Source of the DNA: Beaufortia kweichowensis
Lineage: Eukaryota > Chordata > Actinopteri > Cypriniformes > Gastromyzontidae
Direction: 5' to 3'
DNA: 64,000 nt
Assembly: GCA_019155185.1 (NCBI GenBank)
Contig: CM032794.1
Location: forward strand, 7,541,988 to 7,605,987
Made by a program: the position numbers and the translations under genes
The notes under the pieces: generated by a model
What the model was told of the DNA's origin: nothing
Databases searched by the model: none
Seen by the model: the letters and a program-made list of their open reading frames with translations, nothing else
Shown here: positions 25,001 through 39,152 of the stretch, piece by piece
Layout: every line of letters starts with the position of its first letter
Position numbering within the stretch: the stretch's first letter is position 1

Positions 25001-28000
25001 TAATTTTAAAAGTCCCACTTGCATGACTGCAAAAATCTGAAATTCAGATACATCAATTCCAGTCTGGTGATGGTTGGTCTTTATTAATGACTCTGAATAG
25101 ACATTCCCATCTGTCAACAACAGTGCATGCATGGCTTTGGTAACTGCTTCAGTAGTCTTTTACTTATAGTTAGACCTCAGTGCACTAAGTTTGACTCTGA
25201 ATGTGTGGTTATTTTGTCACTCTCACATCACATGTTTTTGATTTAGCTTTACGGTCTTCCAGCCACAAGCCACAGACCAGAAATAACACTCGCCCTGAAT
25301 GACAGTCTTACGCTTATGCCAACTCTGATATGACGGCACTTGCCACATAAATAAATAAAAGGTTATTTGACGCTGGAATTATTAACTTTGACAAGCTGTC
25401 CAACTTTTCCTATTATTTGAGGATGGAAATTTACTTGTTAGTAGGCAGCAGTTGTTTAGTGGCCATGGAAAATTCAATATCTGAATCAAATAATAGAAGA
25501 AAAAGGTTGGAGAGTGTTGATTTTAAAAAGCATCTGTAAATTGCACGATCAAATATCTACCACTTCCATGTTCCAGCACAGCATTTCTAGCCTTCTTTAT
25601 GAGGTGCCACAATCTGAACTTTTTCAGATTTCAGTTCTTGCACAGTTACTGTAGGTTATTCTTTGAGATGATAGCTGCTTTATCTTAAAAGGGTATTTAT
25701 GGTGTTTAATCCATTTAGTGTTTAAAATCTAAAGCGAACAAGGAATTCTATAAAATATTTTCCTTTGGAGAAAATAATAATACATAAAAAGAGACATTCT
25801 TGAATTATTTATAGAGCCTAAAAGAAGAGTACGGATACATCGTATTTCAGATCTATTGTGGTTCTGTTGATTTGTTTCAGAGGCCTAAAATGAGACATTC
25901 ACAACCTGTTCTGCCAAGCCAGTTTTAACCATCCAAAACACAATTCATCTTTCTCTCTGGTGAGTAAATGAATAGCTCAATATTCAAAACATCGATCTGA
26001 CCCAAGAGTACAGATCAGACATACTTTTGAAACGCACACCTTTATAACTCTCCAGCAGAAGTAGAATATGTCTCTCCCATTCTGCATTTCAGACGTTAAC
26101 AATGATATGCATCATATTCCCTTGATACTTTTTTTTGCCAATATCCACTCCAGTTGATTCACTGAAACAAACAAATGGAATTTGAACACAGCACGATACT
26201 AAATTGTAATGCACCAATGGTTCATAAATGAATAATATTTGTCTATGTGTTTAAATTGTGGTTGTTTAAGATGCACATCCTAACTAAATCCTTATTGCAC
26301 ATTATTGTGAGGGAATACTATATTCTTAGGATAGATTATAGTAATCTCTACATATGGCTGGTGGCATCTGACTGCTTACAGTAAAATACAATAAATTGAC
26401 CACACAGTGATTACACCCTTTATTGGCATAATTGAAATATATCAAAAAAATTTTTAGTTTTGACAAAAATTATAGCTGAATTATAGTGCTATTTGTAGTG
26501 CTATAGTGCTTTATACTACGAGGCTGTCTTGTGTTGCATAAGAAGTCTCACTTTACATTATATGTAGTTGGAGTAATACCTCTAATCACAGCAAAGCTTA
26601 GCACTTACACATTTAAAATACTGTAGGTTGCACCCCTTTAAATTAGTCTCTTTTTAGTCTCTCCATTGAGGTGCCAAAAACATGTTTTTACATGTCATGG
26701 ATGTGACAAACAGAGAGCTTTGTATTGCAATGATTTGTTTTTAATATTTACTGCATCTTGCGGTCGAATTTGTCACTTATTGTGTATTGTATGTAACATG
26801 GAGGTCCAGCTTGTTTCAATTAGCTGTTGTTGCACACTGTTTCTGATTAAATCCTGGCAAAGCCAAGGTGATTCCTTTCTTAATGAAAAGCACTAGGGAG
26901 GCCAAATGCAAAAGCCTGGTTATCAAAGAATAATAGCTCACCTTAAAAAAAGTCTCTTGCTCTCATCACACTTCCCAAAGAGTTTCCCTCCATGTGGCCC
27001 ATATAACAAATGTGCCAAGTCTGTGCATGTCAAATGGATGAAGGGGTTGCTCGGGGTTCAAATGAGGCTACGTTCTCTGTTTACCTCAATGAGGTTACAT
27101 AGTTACCAAAAACTGGACTGCTTTAATTGTTTTAGTTGTTTTCTAACTTACAGCTTATGGATCAAGCCCATTAAAGTGAAAGTAACTGCCTAACCCTGAC
27201 TGTTCCTACACACACAATTAACACTTTACGTAAAGGTGCAGCGATTTCTGAGAAACACTGTTGATGTTTGAAATTGACACCCAAACAAACACACTCCTCC
27301 CTCTATTGCTCAAAATAACGAACACACTATGTAACACAGACGTGGAAATGGATGTGTCTTTATCATAACAAAGAGGCCAAACGAAATAATAATGAACAAA
27401 CAAGCCAAGAGTACATGCAAGTATGACAGATAAACAATGACATTCAAAACAGCTAATATTACAACAACAGCATATCTTGGTTCTGACACACAGAAAATAT
27501 AATGTTACTTATGTACTGCAACAATGCCATCTGATTCGAGTATATCATGAACATTTACGCCCTACGTTGCTGATTGGCTATGAGATATGTTGTAATGGTC
27601 CGATCCACTTTGTTACTTTTTCTCATTTATACAGCCAGGACTGTGCAAACACGGTATTGTTTTTTAACACAGACATCTAGCAAATGTTCACAAAATTGTT
27701 TGTTGGGGTGTTGATTTAAATTTTCTGTTCAACTGAAACCTGTTACCCCACCTGACTTAATTAACACTGCAGATGTAATTGTAACTGTAATTGTACTGTA
27801 CCTTTTATCATAGTTAAGTGGTTTCGTCATTAATACTTGCCTTGTTACAGTATAGCACCATCCACACCCTGTTTACAGTATCTTCAGTTATAGCCTTTTG
27901 TTACATCATTATCATTTGTTTCAAACATTTCTGTTATTTCAGCAGTAAATGGACGTTTCTATTATAGTGATTGTCATATATATGACTTTATTAGATGCAG

Positions 28001-31000
28001 GCCCTAAACATGTTACCCATGTATTGCAGTGACCACAGTTTGTTTTTCTTCATGCCGTGCAACGAAGGCAGGATGTGCAGGTGGTTTGCGTGCAGCCGGT
28101 GAGACCTCACCCTACAGATGAGCGGGGAAACAATGGGCTGCAAAGAAACAGGATGGTGCCCTATGCCAGTGCCAGGCCCACACGGGACCCTCGCCTGCTC
28201 AACCGGTCTGACAGGACCACAGTCAGATAGGTCAGGAGGGTAAGTGGAGGTACAGCAGTCCTTACACTTCACAGGAAGCGACAGAGGGGCAGACAGGAAG
28301 TTAAACAACTATTATAAAAGCTAGATATTTATAAAATGCATGAGTCAGCGGTAAAAGAGGAAAAATACATGAATTATCTTTCAATTAGGGCGTTGTGGAG
28401 GTGCCTATTGTCAGACATGTAAGATATTCAGGATGTATTATTTCCTGGGATATTTTTAGCTGTTGATCGTGTGTCTTATCTAGTATATCTTTGTCACAGT
28501 TCACTTTGTCAAAGTAAGTGGTAGATAAGACGTTAATGAATGCTAATATAATTAATCTCAAGTAACAAAGAAGATACAAACAAATGCTGAATTGTGTAGG
28601 TGAAAAAACCTCACAACAAACATGGAAGAATTTTATGATGCTATAATAAAATATCTTTTGTTGTCCACATGCTTCACTATATGCTTGTGCATGCAAAAAT
28701 AAAGTGTCCTTTTCTTCTACTGGACCCTGACATGGTTATTCTAGAGAAGCTGGTTAACTGAAAGCATCTTGCTGGTTAAGATGGAACAAAAAAGATTAAG
28801 AAAGGTTAACAAAGATGCCAGAAGGGGACAGAGCAGCATCATAATCACAACATATGCTGATCTTGTCAGTAGTGCAGAAAGCTTTTAAACGCACTGTAAA
28901 AATATCTGCCAATGAGCTGGCAAAGGCCTGCAATTTATGATCCTCTCCAGAAATGTGTGCACAACCAATTGTGTTGTGGAGAAAATGAAAGGCTAATGAG
29001 GATTTGATGGGTGGTATTTAGAGAGTCAAGCGACCAGTTAGGGGTGACTTAAATGACTTTAGTTTGGGAATATAGGAATGCCATTACCATGGATGATAAT
29101 TAGGAAAAAGGGGAAATGTGCTGCTAATTACTTTTTGACTCATTAGGGAAAAAGTGGTATTACACTGTCTGCCATTATACAGAAAAAATTATTTTAATTG
29201 TGTTTTTTAGTTCAAAGAAAACAGTAGATAAGAATAATTGTGTTTTCTGTGAACTTCTGTGTCCCTTATATATTGGCACATATTAAGTAATTTAACCTAA
29301 TAACTGTCACTGCACATATTAAGCTTATACATGAAAAAACACTATACAAATTACATTATTTTTATTTTAGATATTTTAATTTTTTTTAAATCTTATTTTT
29401 TTATTTTTAAAAATAACATTAACAGTTTATTGTTATGAAAATTCATCAAAAATGTATTCTTGAGTCTTAGACTTTTGCATCAATATATAGTTTTTCATGA
29501 TTAGATTTAGAATTCGATTCTGAAATATTAAAGTGAATTGTGAAATAACCTAACCTTCCTCCTGTGGAATGGTGACAGTTAACAGGTTAAATAATCTAGT
29601 TTACTATTTATTAAACACTATGCAATATATACTACTTTTTAAAAAGAGAACAGTAATCAGCAATACGCTTTTTTGACCGAGCTTATCGCTACAGTGTTGT
29701 TTCTTGTATACTGCACATTTAGATCAGTGTAGTAGGTCGTAGTATTCAATACATAAAGAACTTTTGTGACTGATATTGTGTGGTATAATATTGTGCTATT
29801 CTGTACTGTTACACAGATCCTTTGCTCCCTGTGAACTGTGTTCTCTTTCCATTTATAAAACACTATATACACCCAGACATCTCCATACTTTCAGAATTCA
29901 CTCATATCTATTTTAATTTTGTATCACCACACAGAATACCACCAGTTTAACAGCAACATTGTTGAGGTTTCATCTAGTTCAAGTTGGGGCACAGAATACC
30001 CCTGAGGTTGGAATGAATACCACATAAAACCAAGCTTTCAACCTGACTGTAAACAGTCTAACTGAACATACAGTCCAACAATGGCACTTCCTAATAGTAA
30101 ACAGTGGGCCTGCATCCATGGGAAAAGCCTAGGGTCTGTTGTGCTGCAAGCTTTTATTTGGGCCGAGGAGAAGCCATGCTCTGAAAACCAGCTGCCCTGT
30201 TGTTTTCCCGAACTGCATTACAGTGGTTACCCTCTTGCCCCTCCAACCATAACAGGACAAAGAAGTGCATTAAAGTCGATGAACTACATTTTCAGCGAGT
30301 AATTCTGTGGTTACATATCTGTCAACTACAGCCAGTTGGAAACAATAAGTGGTCTTAGTACCCTCCCCAAAAAAGCACATTGTTATTTTTCTCTCCTTGT
30401 TGGAGTTTGTACAGGAACATGCTTTGGATTAGGATAAAGAGCCATAGCAGGAGGTTTAGTGTCTGATGAGATCACCGGGCCTCAGTCATGACCTCAGCGG
30501 TTGATCACTGTTCCGCTTTGAGTTATAAGCCACTGTACTTAATGTGACTGTTTAAGGATTTTTTACTTTCTGCTTCTCTAGAGAGTCTTGCTGTGTAGTA
30601 CTACAGTATTTGCTCTGTGTTAGCTACAAAAAATTCTCTGGCTAAAACTCAACAGGATTTAGAATTAATGAGAGGAAAAAAATGATAATTATGCCATCAT
30701 TTACTGTTCCTTTATTGACCATTTTATGATTATCTTCTTCATGACTTTGTTTTTCATGTGAATCACAAAATTATAAATTATTAAGAATGTTGACTGTCAG
30801 CAATGTATACATTTTTAGTAGTATAGTTTTGTGTACCAAAGATACTTTTTTTGTAAAAACAAACAAACATCAGTTTCAAAGTTAACTTGCCATATGTTTC
30901 CATGTGTGATGAATTCTTTTATCCTTTTGGAAAAACATAATACAAAGTTCATAAAACTGGCTGTTTTCCTCAATGTTTCTGATCTGATGAATGTACTGTT

Positions 31001-32180
31001 GTTAAAATGCATTCAGCTGTTTGACAGAAACCTTTGTTGAGTCCCCACTCCAATTTCAACCTAACACAGAATTTCCATCCTTCATCCTCAACCTAATGTT
31101 AACCTTTACACTAAAAAGTGTTCCATTATACAGTATAGCACGAGTACAGTGTATGTATTCATGTGTCTTGGTTTTTGCCACCATCTCGTATGTCTCCACA
31201 CTGCTCTCCCGGGAAAACAGCCTGTGTCGTGCCAAATTTCATCTTGGTATTTTTTCATGAAGAGAGGACAGGCTTACAAACAACTGACATGAGCCAGAAA
31301 AGAGGGCTGCTTTCTTCCCACACACTCTATAGGACGACGGATGTTTCCTGTCCTGGAATAATCCATTTTACAGGAGGAGAGCCTGAACTTACACTTTGGA
31401 AAGCTGCTATTAAAATTGCAGCGCGCGGGAACGAAACAAATATTATTACTGTAAATTCTACATCGCGTGCCCATGTGTTGTCATGTATTGACTTGTTATC
31501 TTGCTAATCAGCTCTCCATCAACTGCTGTGGTTATTTTGGCGCTTAGGCTGCGCCCTGACAACTCCCGTTATTCCTCGCCAGGGACATAAATGTCCGTGT
31601 AGACCCAGCAACCTGCGGTCGGGCGCGATTTATTTGCCATTTACAGAGAGCTCTTAAGGTGAAACGAGGTGCCGCAGTAGTGCAGAATCAGTGGGACTTT
31701 CCTTCAAGGCAGAGGTAATAATATGGAAAATCATTCTTCCCACTGTGAAGGCTGAGGGAAAACTCTGGTTGAGCTGATGTCATCCACTAGGCATCCAAAC
31801 AACAAACTGCATCCCTTGCTCCCTATCCCAGCATCTCACTGACCTCATACAATGGTGTTTTCATGGAAAAGCAGAAAATAATTTAACTAGGTTAGACCGC
31901 AGAACTTGTTTTTGTTAGCGAGTTGCAATACAGGTCAGGAAATATGATATACTTGCTCTTTTTAGACGACGAAGACGTTACAAACAACCTGCAGATGTCT
32001 TACCACAAAATGGTAAGAATATAAAGAGGTGTGTCCTATACTATTGACGAAAAGCAAATTAAGTGGTAAGAAAAGCACAAAAAGGTCAGCTTGTGTCAGA
32101 TGCTGAATTTTGTTTGCAATGTAGACATAACAGACCAAGAACACTTTCCTGGGGTGAAAAAGTTCATTTTAATGGATAGT
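22021..32180. other. Intergenic region without recognised genes
   Basis: AT-rich sequence with many spurious short frames. Points of note are a GC-richer block with a 65-codon open frame at 28033-28230, a CpG-containing block at 31380-31700, and a possible old repeat at 24470-24900 (CpG-containing, containing tttaaggcacagtagcctg). No tRNA, rRNA or known microRNA hairpin was recognised. Confidence 0.45.
28033..28230 (+). other. Candidate coding exon (unassigned)
   Basis: A 65-codon frame without an upstream ATG runs to a TAG at 28228-28230 and encodes segments such as RPHPTDERGNNGLQRNRM and PTRDPRLLNRSDRTTVR. Codon third positions are GC-rich, against an AT-rich background. A GTAAGT donor follows at 28240. 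A pyrimidine run (28039-28050) precedes several possible AG acceptors. I do not recognise the peptide or any partner exon, so it could equally be a conserved noncoding block. Confidence 0.2.
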
Positions 32181-32189
32181 TAGAAATAC

Positions 32190-32331
32190 ATTTACGTTTG
32201 ATAGACACTTTCTTTCTAAAGTAATGTGTACAGTGTATTCAAAGGGACTTTTTTACTTGTGTGTTCTCAGGGAATCAAACTCTTGCCACTGCTATAGCGT
32301 GCTACGCTCTACTAGTTGAGCTACAGGAAAC
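32190..32331 (-). mobile_element. tRNA-derived SINE copy (minus orientation)
   Basis: On the minus strand: A box TAGCTCAACTAG (32312-32323), B box-like AGTTTGATTCC (32271-32281), then a tail ending in GTCTATCAAACGTAAATG. The plan is the same as the copy at 34641-34800. It is not a functional tRNA: no complete cloverleaf, and a non-tRNA body. Confidence 0.75.
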
Positions 32332-34640
32332 AGTCAATCTAACTGTTTAAAAAATCTTTCAAGCCACAAGTGAGTTGTATGATCAGTGACATCACATCTG
32401 CATTGTTTCCCCACGTGACTCATGCTGCAGTGTCCGTCAGGTCCGTGCACCACATGATTAAATAGTCCTATCTGTTCAAGGCCAGTTTCAGAGCAAAGTT
32501 TCTTCCCTTTTGCTACTGTTAAGCATGTTTCCTTGAACAGCTAAAATAAACAAATCTGAATGTGGATGTGCATGAGGCTGCTGGAAATTGATAGGTGCAT
32601 GACTGCAGTGTTTGACCAGTTACTGAACAGGATAGCATTTCCCAATGGAATCAATCGCTTTACCTGAACTGAAAACTTTACGTGATATCAGACATTTGGC
32701 TGACCTTTCTTAAAATTGCGCAAGCTCTGTGTTATAGTAGCTCATGTTATAGTAGTTTTATTTCCGTTTTATAATCTTATTGTGAAGCATTGTGGCATGT
32801 GTCATTGCAAAATGATTTAATAAACATTTAAAAGTGAATATGATTCACAAAAAAATGTTAAATTGAATTAAAATATAATTTGCATATCTTTACATCGAGG
32901 GTTTGTTTAGATTTCCTTTTCATTTTTAATCACTTGTAGTTTCAGTTCCTATGTGTCAAATACCTGTAGCAAATATGATGAAATACATTCCCATGCTATA
33001 AAAATCATGCATGTTCCTAAAGTTTATATTGACAGATAAGTGACATTTCAGAGAAATTGAATGACCTGACTTCTGTTTTCTGCTTAGAAATGCTGCAACG
33101 ATATCAAAGTCTAGTCTGGTCCATGTTCATACTTTCTGAATTCTGTGTAGAGTTCAAAGACAGACAGTTTGAGATCCTAACTTATCAAAATTGCGAAAGA
33201 TGACGTCTGGTAAAAGTGCTGCAAATAATCAATCAATTCTCTCCAGGAGGACTCGCAGATTAGATTTAATAGCATTGTGAAGAGAAACAAAATATACAGT
33301 ATACTTATACTGTTTATTGACTGAAATGTTAAATTAAATAATAGAACAAACTAAATCAAATAAACTAATCGAATTAAAACAAATAAATTACATGCATGTT
33401 ACTGCTAATTATATAAAAATATATACAATTTATATAAAACTGATTTAAAAAATGCAAACTCATTCACAACAGCTGGATTCTCTCTATATCCTATATCCTG
33501 TTTCTCTGCAGACTACTTCTGTAGCTTAACCCCATCATGATTGTTAGCACAAGACATGATTTATCTCATTGTAAAAAGATCATTGGCCTAATTTATGTCT
33601 ATTAAACAGAAGTGTTTTAACGTAATTTCTAGTACATTTCAAGTCATTAGAATTAAACTTAAGAAGTGATTACTATGAGAAACATAGCTTTTGTTGTATC
33701 ACATGGCTTCATAAATCTGAATAAAATGAATTGTGCCTTTTTACTTTTGACTTTCATCTGTCTGGGCTAAGTTAAAGTTTAACTCTAGCTAAAGGGAAAG
33801 AAACCCTGCCAAAAATCAGAGGGAGGCCTGGGAACTGGGATGTTTGAAATAGACAAGTCAATATTTGAATTTGCTCTTTAGCTGATAGTTTAAAAGTTAA
33901 AAGATTCAACTGTGAGGGGGAAGGATTTACTTTAAATTCCTTTTAGGAAGAAAATGAATTTCTTACAATTAGGATTATCATTATTTACTTTTAAACGGCC
34001 CATTATTGATACAATCTGCCTTAGTATTTTTCCTGAATATGTCTTCATTGTCAATTAGAGACAAATAAAACGAAACTTGAGAAATTTGCTTGTTTATTTT
34101 TCCCATCTGGGGTTTTCTATATGGGTTTCTACTCTATTGATATCCTTTTGTGTTCTGAAAGGTTTATAATATTATTCATACGTCAGATATTTAGCCAACA
34201 AACCACTGGACGAAAACTTTCTACGACACTGTAAAATATATGCACATTCATAATGTTTATGGTAATGATTTCATTACTCAAGACTTATAAGAACATCCAT
34301 TATAAGACCTTAAGAAGGCATTTTTCAGGACCATGGACAGCACACAAGTTGTTTTCTAAGTGATACCAGGGCAAATGCGAAACGGGCAACAGCGTTGGTC
34401 ACCTACAGCATCATTAATGTGATGTCCTTGAAACAATTTGAATTGATAAAGCCATATCTTCGGTGAAAATACATGCACTGCATTGCTTTATGCATTATAT
34501 TTCAATCACACATACTATTTAAGGGACGTTTCCTGTGTTTACATAAATGTGATCATTTGTTACACACACACACACATCTTTTTTTCTCTTTACATATTAC
34601 TGTGCTGATGTTTAAAAGGATATGGTCGAGAAACTTGGAG
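32332..34640. other. Intergenic, AT-rich
   Basis: No exon, RNA gene or repeat assigned between the two SINE copies. A very AT-rich tract lies at 33300-33440. Confidence 0.5.
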
Positions 34641-34800
34641 CTTTCCTGTAGCTTAACTGGTAGTGCATTGCATTAGCTATGTTGAGGACGTCATGGGTTT
34701 GATTCCCAGGGTAAGCATACTCATAAAATGAATAGATTAGATGTACTAAAAAAAAATCTTTGAATAGAAGGGTCTGCCAAATGCACTTAATGTGTCAGCT
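34641..34800 (+). mobile_element. tRNA-derived SINE copy (plus orientation)
   Basis: The head has A box tagcttaactgg (34649-34660) and B box ggtttgattcc (34696-34706) with the usual cyprinid phrase catgggtttgattcccaggg. It has a body, then the tail motif gtctgccaaatgca (34770-34784). Confidence 0.8.
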
Positions 34801-37800
34801 GTGATGAATTGAGCCTGTGTGGGATAATATTACACTACAGCATGTCTACAATCAAATGGGACATATTGTACTCACTAGTTTTTATATAATTATCAGAGTA
34901 TATAATAAACTCTAATAAAATCTCTCTTTAGCCTGACTATATTTTGCTAAAAAACTAATTCTATTTCATATGTATAGCCTATTATAAAGAGAATATACAT
35001 ATTGGTCAAAATACACAATATTTTACAGTCTACTTGCCTTTCACAGAAGAAACCGAGAAAACGTGTATTTGTGAGATAAAAATTAAGATAATTAAACTGT
35101 ACAGACACAATACATGACATGCACCATAAACAACTTGGAGAATTTAGAGAAGACGTAAAGGCATCTTAGAAAAACACAGAACATAAACGGATTTTGTTTA
35201 AAATAACAAAACAAACAAAAAAAGAAATTGAACTTGAATGTAATGTGTTTGGTAGACGTGTTCTCTTGTTAGCTAACATACATTTAAAAGGCACTTGCAT
35301 GATCCCTAAAACTGTTTTGTTTTAAACTTAGTTCTTTGCAATTTAAATAAAAATATTTCATTTTTTTTAAATGTCCAAACACAAAACATTAATGTTGCGC
35401 AAGATACTTCAAGACTCCACACTTGCCACAAAATGACAGTAACTGTACTGTACCCACCTTCTATCTTATTTTAATGTTTAGCTTAGATTACTGAATGAAC
35501 CAGCTTATTTTAAATCAATTCTGAGCTGGTTTAAAATGATCTAAAGCATTGTGATAATCCAATCCTGTGTGTCTGCGTGTGTTAGAGCATGTGCATCTGT
35601 GTGAAAGGTCATCACCTGCCCCATCCCTGTCTGCTGTCTGCACACTTTCTCATACACATGATAGCAACCTGTCTCATGCTGCTAACATATCCACCTGCTT
35701 GAGTAGCCAGAATGTCACAATAAACATCCCATTCCCAAGCAAATTTGTCCTTTTGCGTAATATGGTTACGCAAGATGACAAGGGTAAACTCACTCATCCC
35801 ATTGCGGTAATGAAGATTAATACAACGTTTTTACAAAGCGCCTTTGTTAGCTTCAAATGGTCGTCAGGTAGTAACAATCATTCAGAAGAAAGGGTTCAAC
35901 ATTCAACTAAAGACTCGAACAATTCAATCAACTACAAAAGCTTTGTATTTTACCAATGCCTTTGATGACATACTGTCAATAAGCTACTTCATTCAATTCA
36001 AGGTCAATATTTTAAAGCTCAAAAGCCCTATAGTTATAAAACAAAAGAGAGAACAAAATTTACTGTATTATTACTGGCTCAAAACTTTACAATAATATTA
36101 AATTGTATGAGGATACAGCTTTTAAAAACTTAAATCACATAAATTTCACTTGCATTGTTCTCTTCGGATCACATAGACTGTTGGGCACACATCATTAACG
36201 ATGAACAATATTTTGGCATCTTGAATTACTAAAAAGAGATTTACTTTGCCAAAAAAAATCAGTTTACTCTAAGATGGTTTTATGGATAATTTGCAATATA
36301 TATTAGGTTTAGGATTTCCATTAATCTTCTTTGCACGCATGTTCATATACTTTGGCCATGCATGACATGTACTGAATTACAACCCATCAGCAGATGTTGA
36401 TGAAGACTGATGGCAGGTGAATGACTAATGTTCTTACTATCTTTTTGGTGTCACTACATTTGTCTTTTGTGGACTTATTAAATGTTTCACAACAGCAGTC
36501 ATTTATTTGCTACCAATTAATTGGCTTTGCCTACACATTAGGCAGCAGCTATCTTGCTCAGTGGGGCATCAATAGTTGCAGCCTTCACTTCACACAATAA
36601 ACCGAACAACAGGCACACTGTGTCAGTGTGAATCTGTTCTTCAAGGCATGGGTTGTCCTTGGTTAACTCTTTACTAGCCACATACACAAGTACCACCATC
36701 CATTTCAGCGTAAAAAATGGGCATACTGTACACAAAAGAACCACAAATACAGTGGCACAAATTGTCTTGTGACTAATGTACACAAAAAAGTTCCCACGAT
36801 ACAACAGAGAAGCAGAACAGATAAAAGACGATGCAGACAGCTGATAGATTGACTGAGCAAGGGAGCTAAAGAAGCTTGGTGCCTTTGAAGTTGAGCCTTC
36901 AGGTATCATTCCTGTCTTGCCCCATACTGCTAATAGCTCTACCAACCTCAGGCTTTAGAGAACAGCCATGCACTTAAATCACATCTAAGTCTTACATAAA
37001 CATCCCCAAAGCACAGATATATGCAAATTAATATCTGGCATTTGGACTTTCCAAAAATTTAAGAAAGGTATGAAAACGACTGTTACTGCAGGTTTGGGCC
37101 CGTAGAGTTTCGTAGGTTTGGGGTGGAGCTGGGCTGGGTGAGGTGTAAGCGAGTGGGGTAACCAATGAACCACTGCTGTTAATGTATTACACCTATACAT
37201 TTAACTGTCAACATAATAAATGTATTACTGTTATCTTTTATATCACTCTTTTGATTTTTTAATCACATAATTAGGGAACGGTGATTATTGGTAACAGTGA
37301 AAGAGCCAATCTCATCTATAGCTGTATAATATTTAACCATGTTCTTCTCAAGAAATGAATCCCATATGCATCATCTGTATGTACCATAAAATATCCTCAG
37401 GTAAAATTTAGGCATCTGCATAAGTGATTGATAAGAGCTTTACAAAGCCTATGATTTAGGAAGACTTCATAAACAAACCTCAGGTTTTTACAGGTCACCT
37501 ATAACTAAACCTTAAGGGCACTACAAATGAGACGGCTCACCTTTTTGTGGTGCACAGCTGACATGAAGCCTGCATGTTTCTGACCTATGGCATTTCATCA
37601 AGGTTAGTCAGCAAATCATCAGGAATAAGTGTTCTCCAGTCTTCACCTTTCCCTTAGGGCAGCCAGGTCACTGCCTGTGTAAAATGAGAAACAAAAAACA
37701 ACCACAACCTTAAGTCTGCACTCGCTTACACGTCCCAGTATGAGTGTGTATGCACTTGTTTTGCAGCTCCAAATGCATTCCAAAAGCTATAAATTCTCTC

Positions 37801-39152
37801 TCCTATTAGAGAATTACAATATGCAGTAGAGTAAACCATGACAAAAACGTGAGACGACACAACTTTCAGAAGCTTCCATGGACTTTACTTAAAAAAGTAG
37901 ACATAACATTTTTGGTACATAGCATCTACATACAATAGCAGAACATCTAAAATAAAATAATATACAAAACAATGCCATTTGTGCACGCAATCTCTCATTG
38001 GGACTGATTTTGTTGGTTTTATATCAAAATAAATAATGCCTTGATACAGTGCCATTACTTAGAGAAAATGTTTGGTGGCTCAATTTGCAAGACTTGTCAT
38101 ACAAGGGTCAATGAGACTATTCATACATATTCAAGTATTTCTTTTCAAGCAAAAGCACTGGAATACTACAATTGTATGATGAAAATATGCAAGACGTTAT
38201 TGCTGGTTTTTCCCTTTAAAAAATGGTTTCATTATTATGCATACATGTAAAATACTGTCTAAATAACAGTGAAGACAAATTGCAAAGATAAAATGGCAGA
38301 GACTGGAAATAGGAATGTTATGGTACAAGTATGTGACACCTTAAAACATGCAAGACTGCTCTTGCCCAACGTCCAAGATAACTTGGTTGCAGATTTCCTT
38401 AGCTTCAATATTTTCTGATGTTTCCTGCCTTCCCTTGCAACGCTATATCGATTGATAGCAAAAGCCTTCACGTCCATTCTCCAGGGAACAGAACATTGAT
38501 CTTGAACAGTCAATCCTGGACAGAGTTGTTCCTTGGTTGTGATTATCTCCAAACAAGCAGTCTTTTTTAATTGTCTTTTGAATACAGTCTTGTTTTTTCC
38601 TAAAACGGAAAAGCTCTTTAGCAAACTCCTTTTGAGTCCATTTGCAAAGGTAGCACCATAATGTCATCATTTATAGCAGTTCATAAAAAATAGTGCTGTT
38701 AACATCAGTCCTTGGCTTTGCACAGCCAACCATCAGTCATCTCCTTTCATTTCTTCGGTTTCTATGCCACAGAGTGACACGTTAAAGGTGCAGATAAAGG
38801 ACTCTAATATTGATAAATTCATTCTTTAAAAACAAGACATTCGAAAAAGGGTGCAAGCAAAACAGAACCATAATTGCTTTTGCAGACTGCAGACTTTTGA
38901 CATGTGCATTCTAGCAAGTTCCTCAGTATCAGTTCTGGGCGTCCCCATGATGTTCATCAACACTGCGTTCATCTCTCCTGTCGCATGGACCACCTCCTTA
39001 CATTCACTTTCAGTGTTAACTTCTGACGGTTTGGATCGTGGTACCACAGAGTGATTATAATCTGGTTTGGACAAAGACGGTGAGTGGCATGATTCTTGAA
39101 AAAAGTGCCTGTACTGACCAACATCTGGGTATAATCCCTTGTTCGTTGCCAC
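34801..39152. other. Spacer and igf2 3' untranslated region
   Basis: The right-hand part, directly downstream of the igf2 stop at 39153, must include its 3'UTR, but I could not place a poly(A) signal with confidence. Open frames such as 36538-36945 (minus, 135 codons) have no recognisable family. Confidence 0.4.

Noticed and set aside
32271..32331. Possible tRNA gene
   Set aside because: A and B boxes are present, but the stems do not form a full cloverleaf and a SINE body and tail follow.
35567..35965. 132-codon plus-strand open frame
   Set aside because: Low-complexity Ser/His-rich start, no domain and no context; treated as chance.
36538..36945. 135-codon minus-strand open frame
   Set aside because: No recognisable domain, no splice partners, and no start context I would defend; probably chance.
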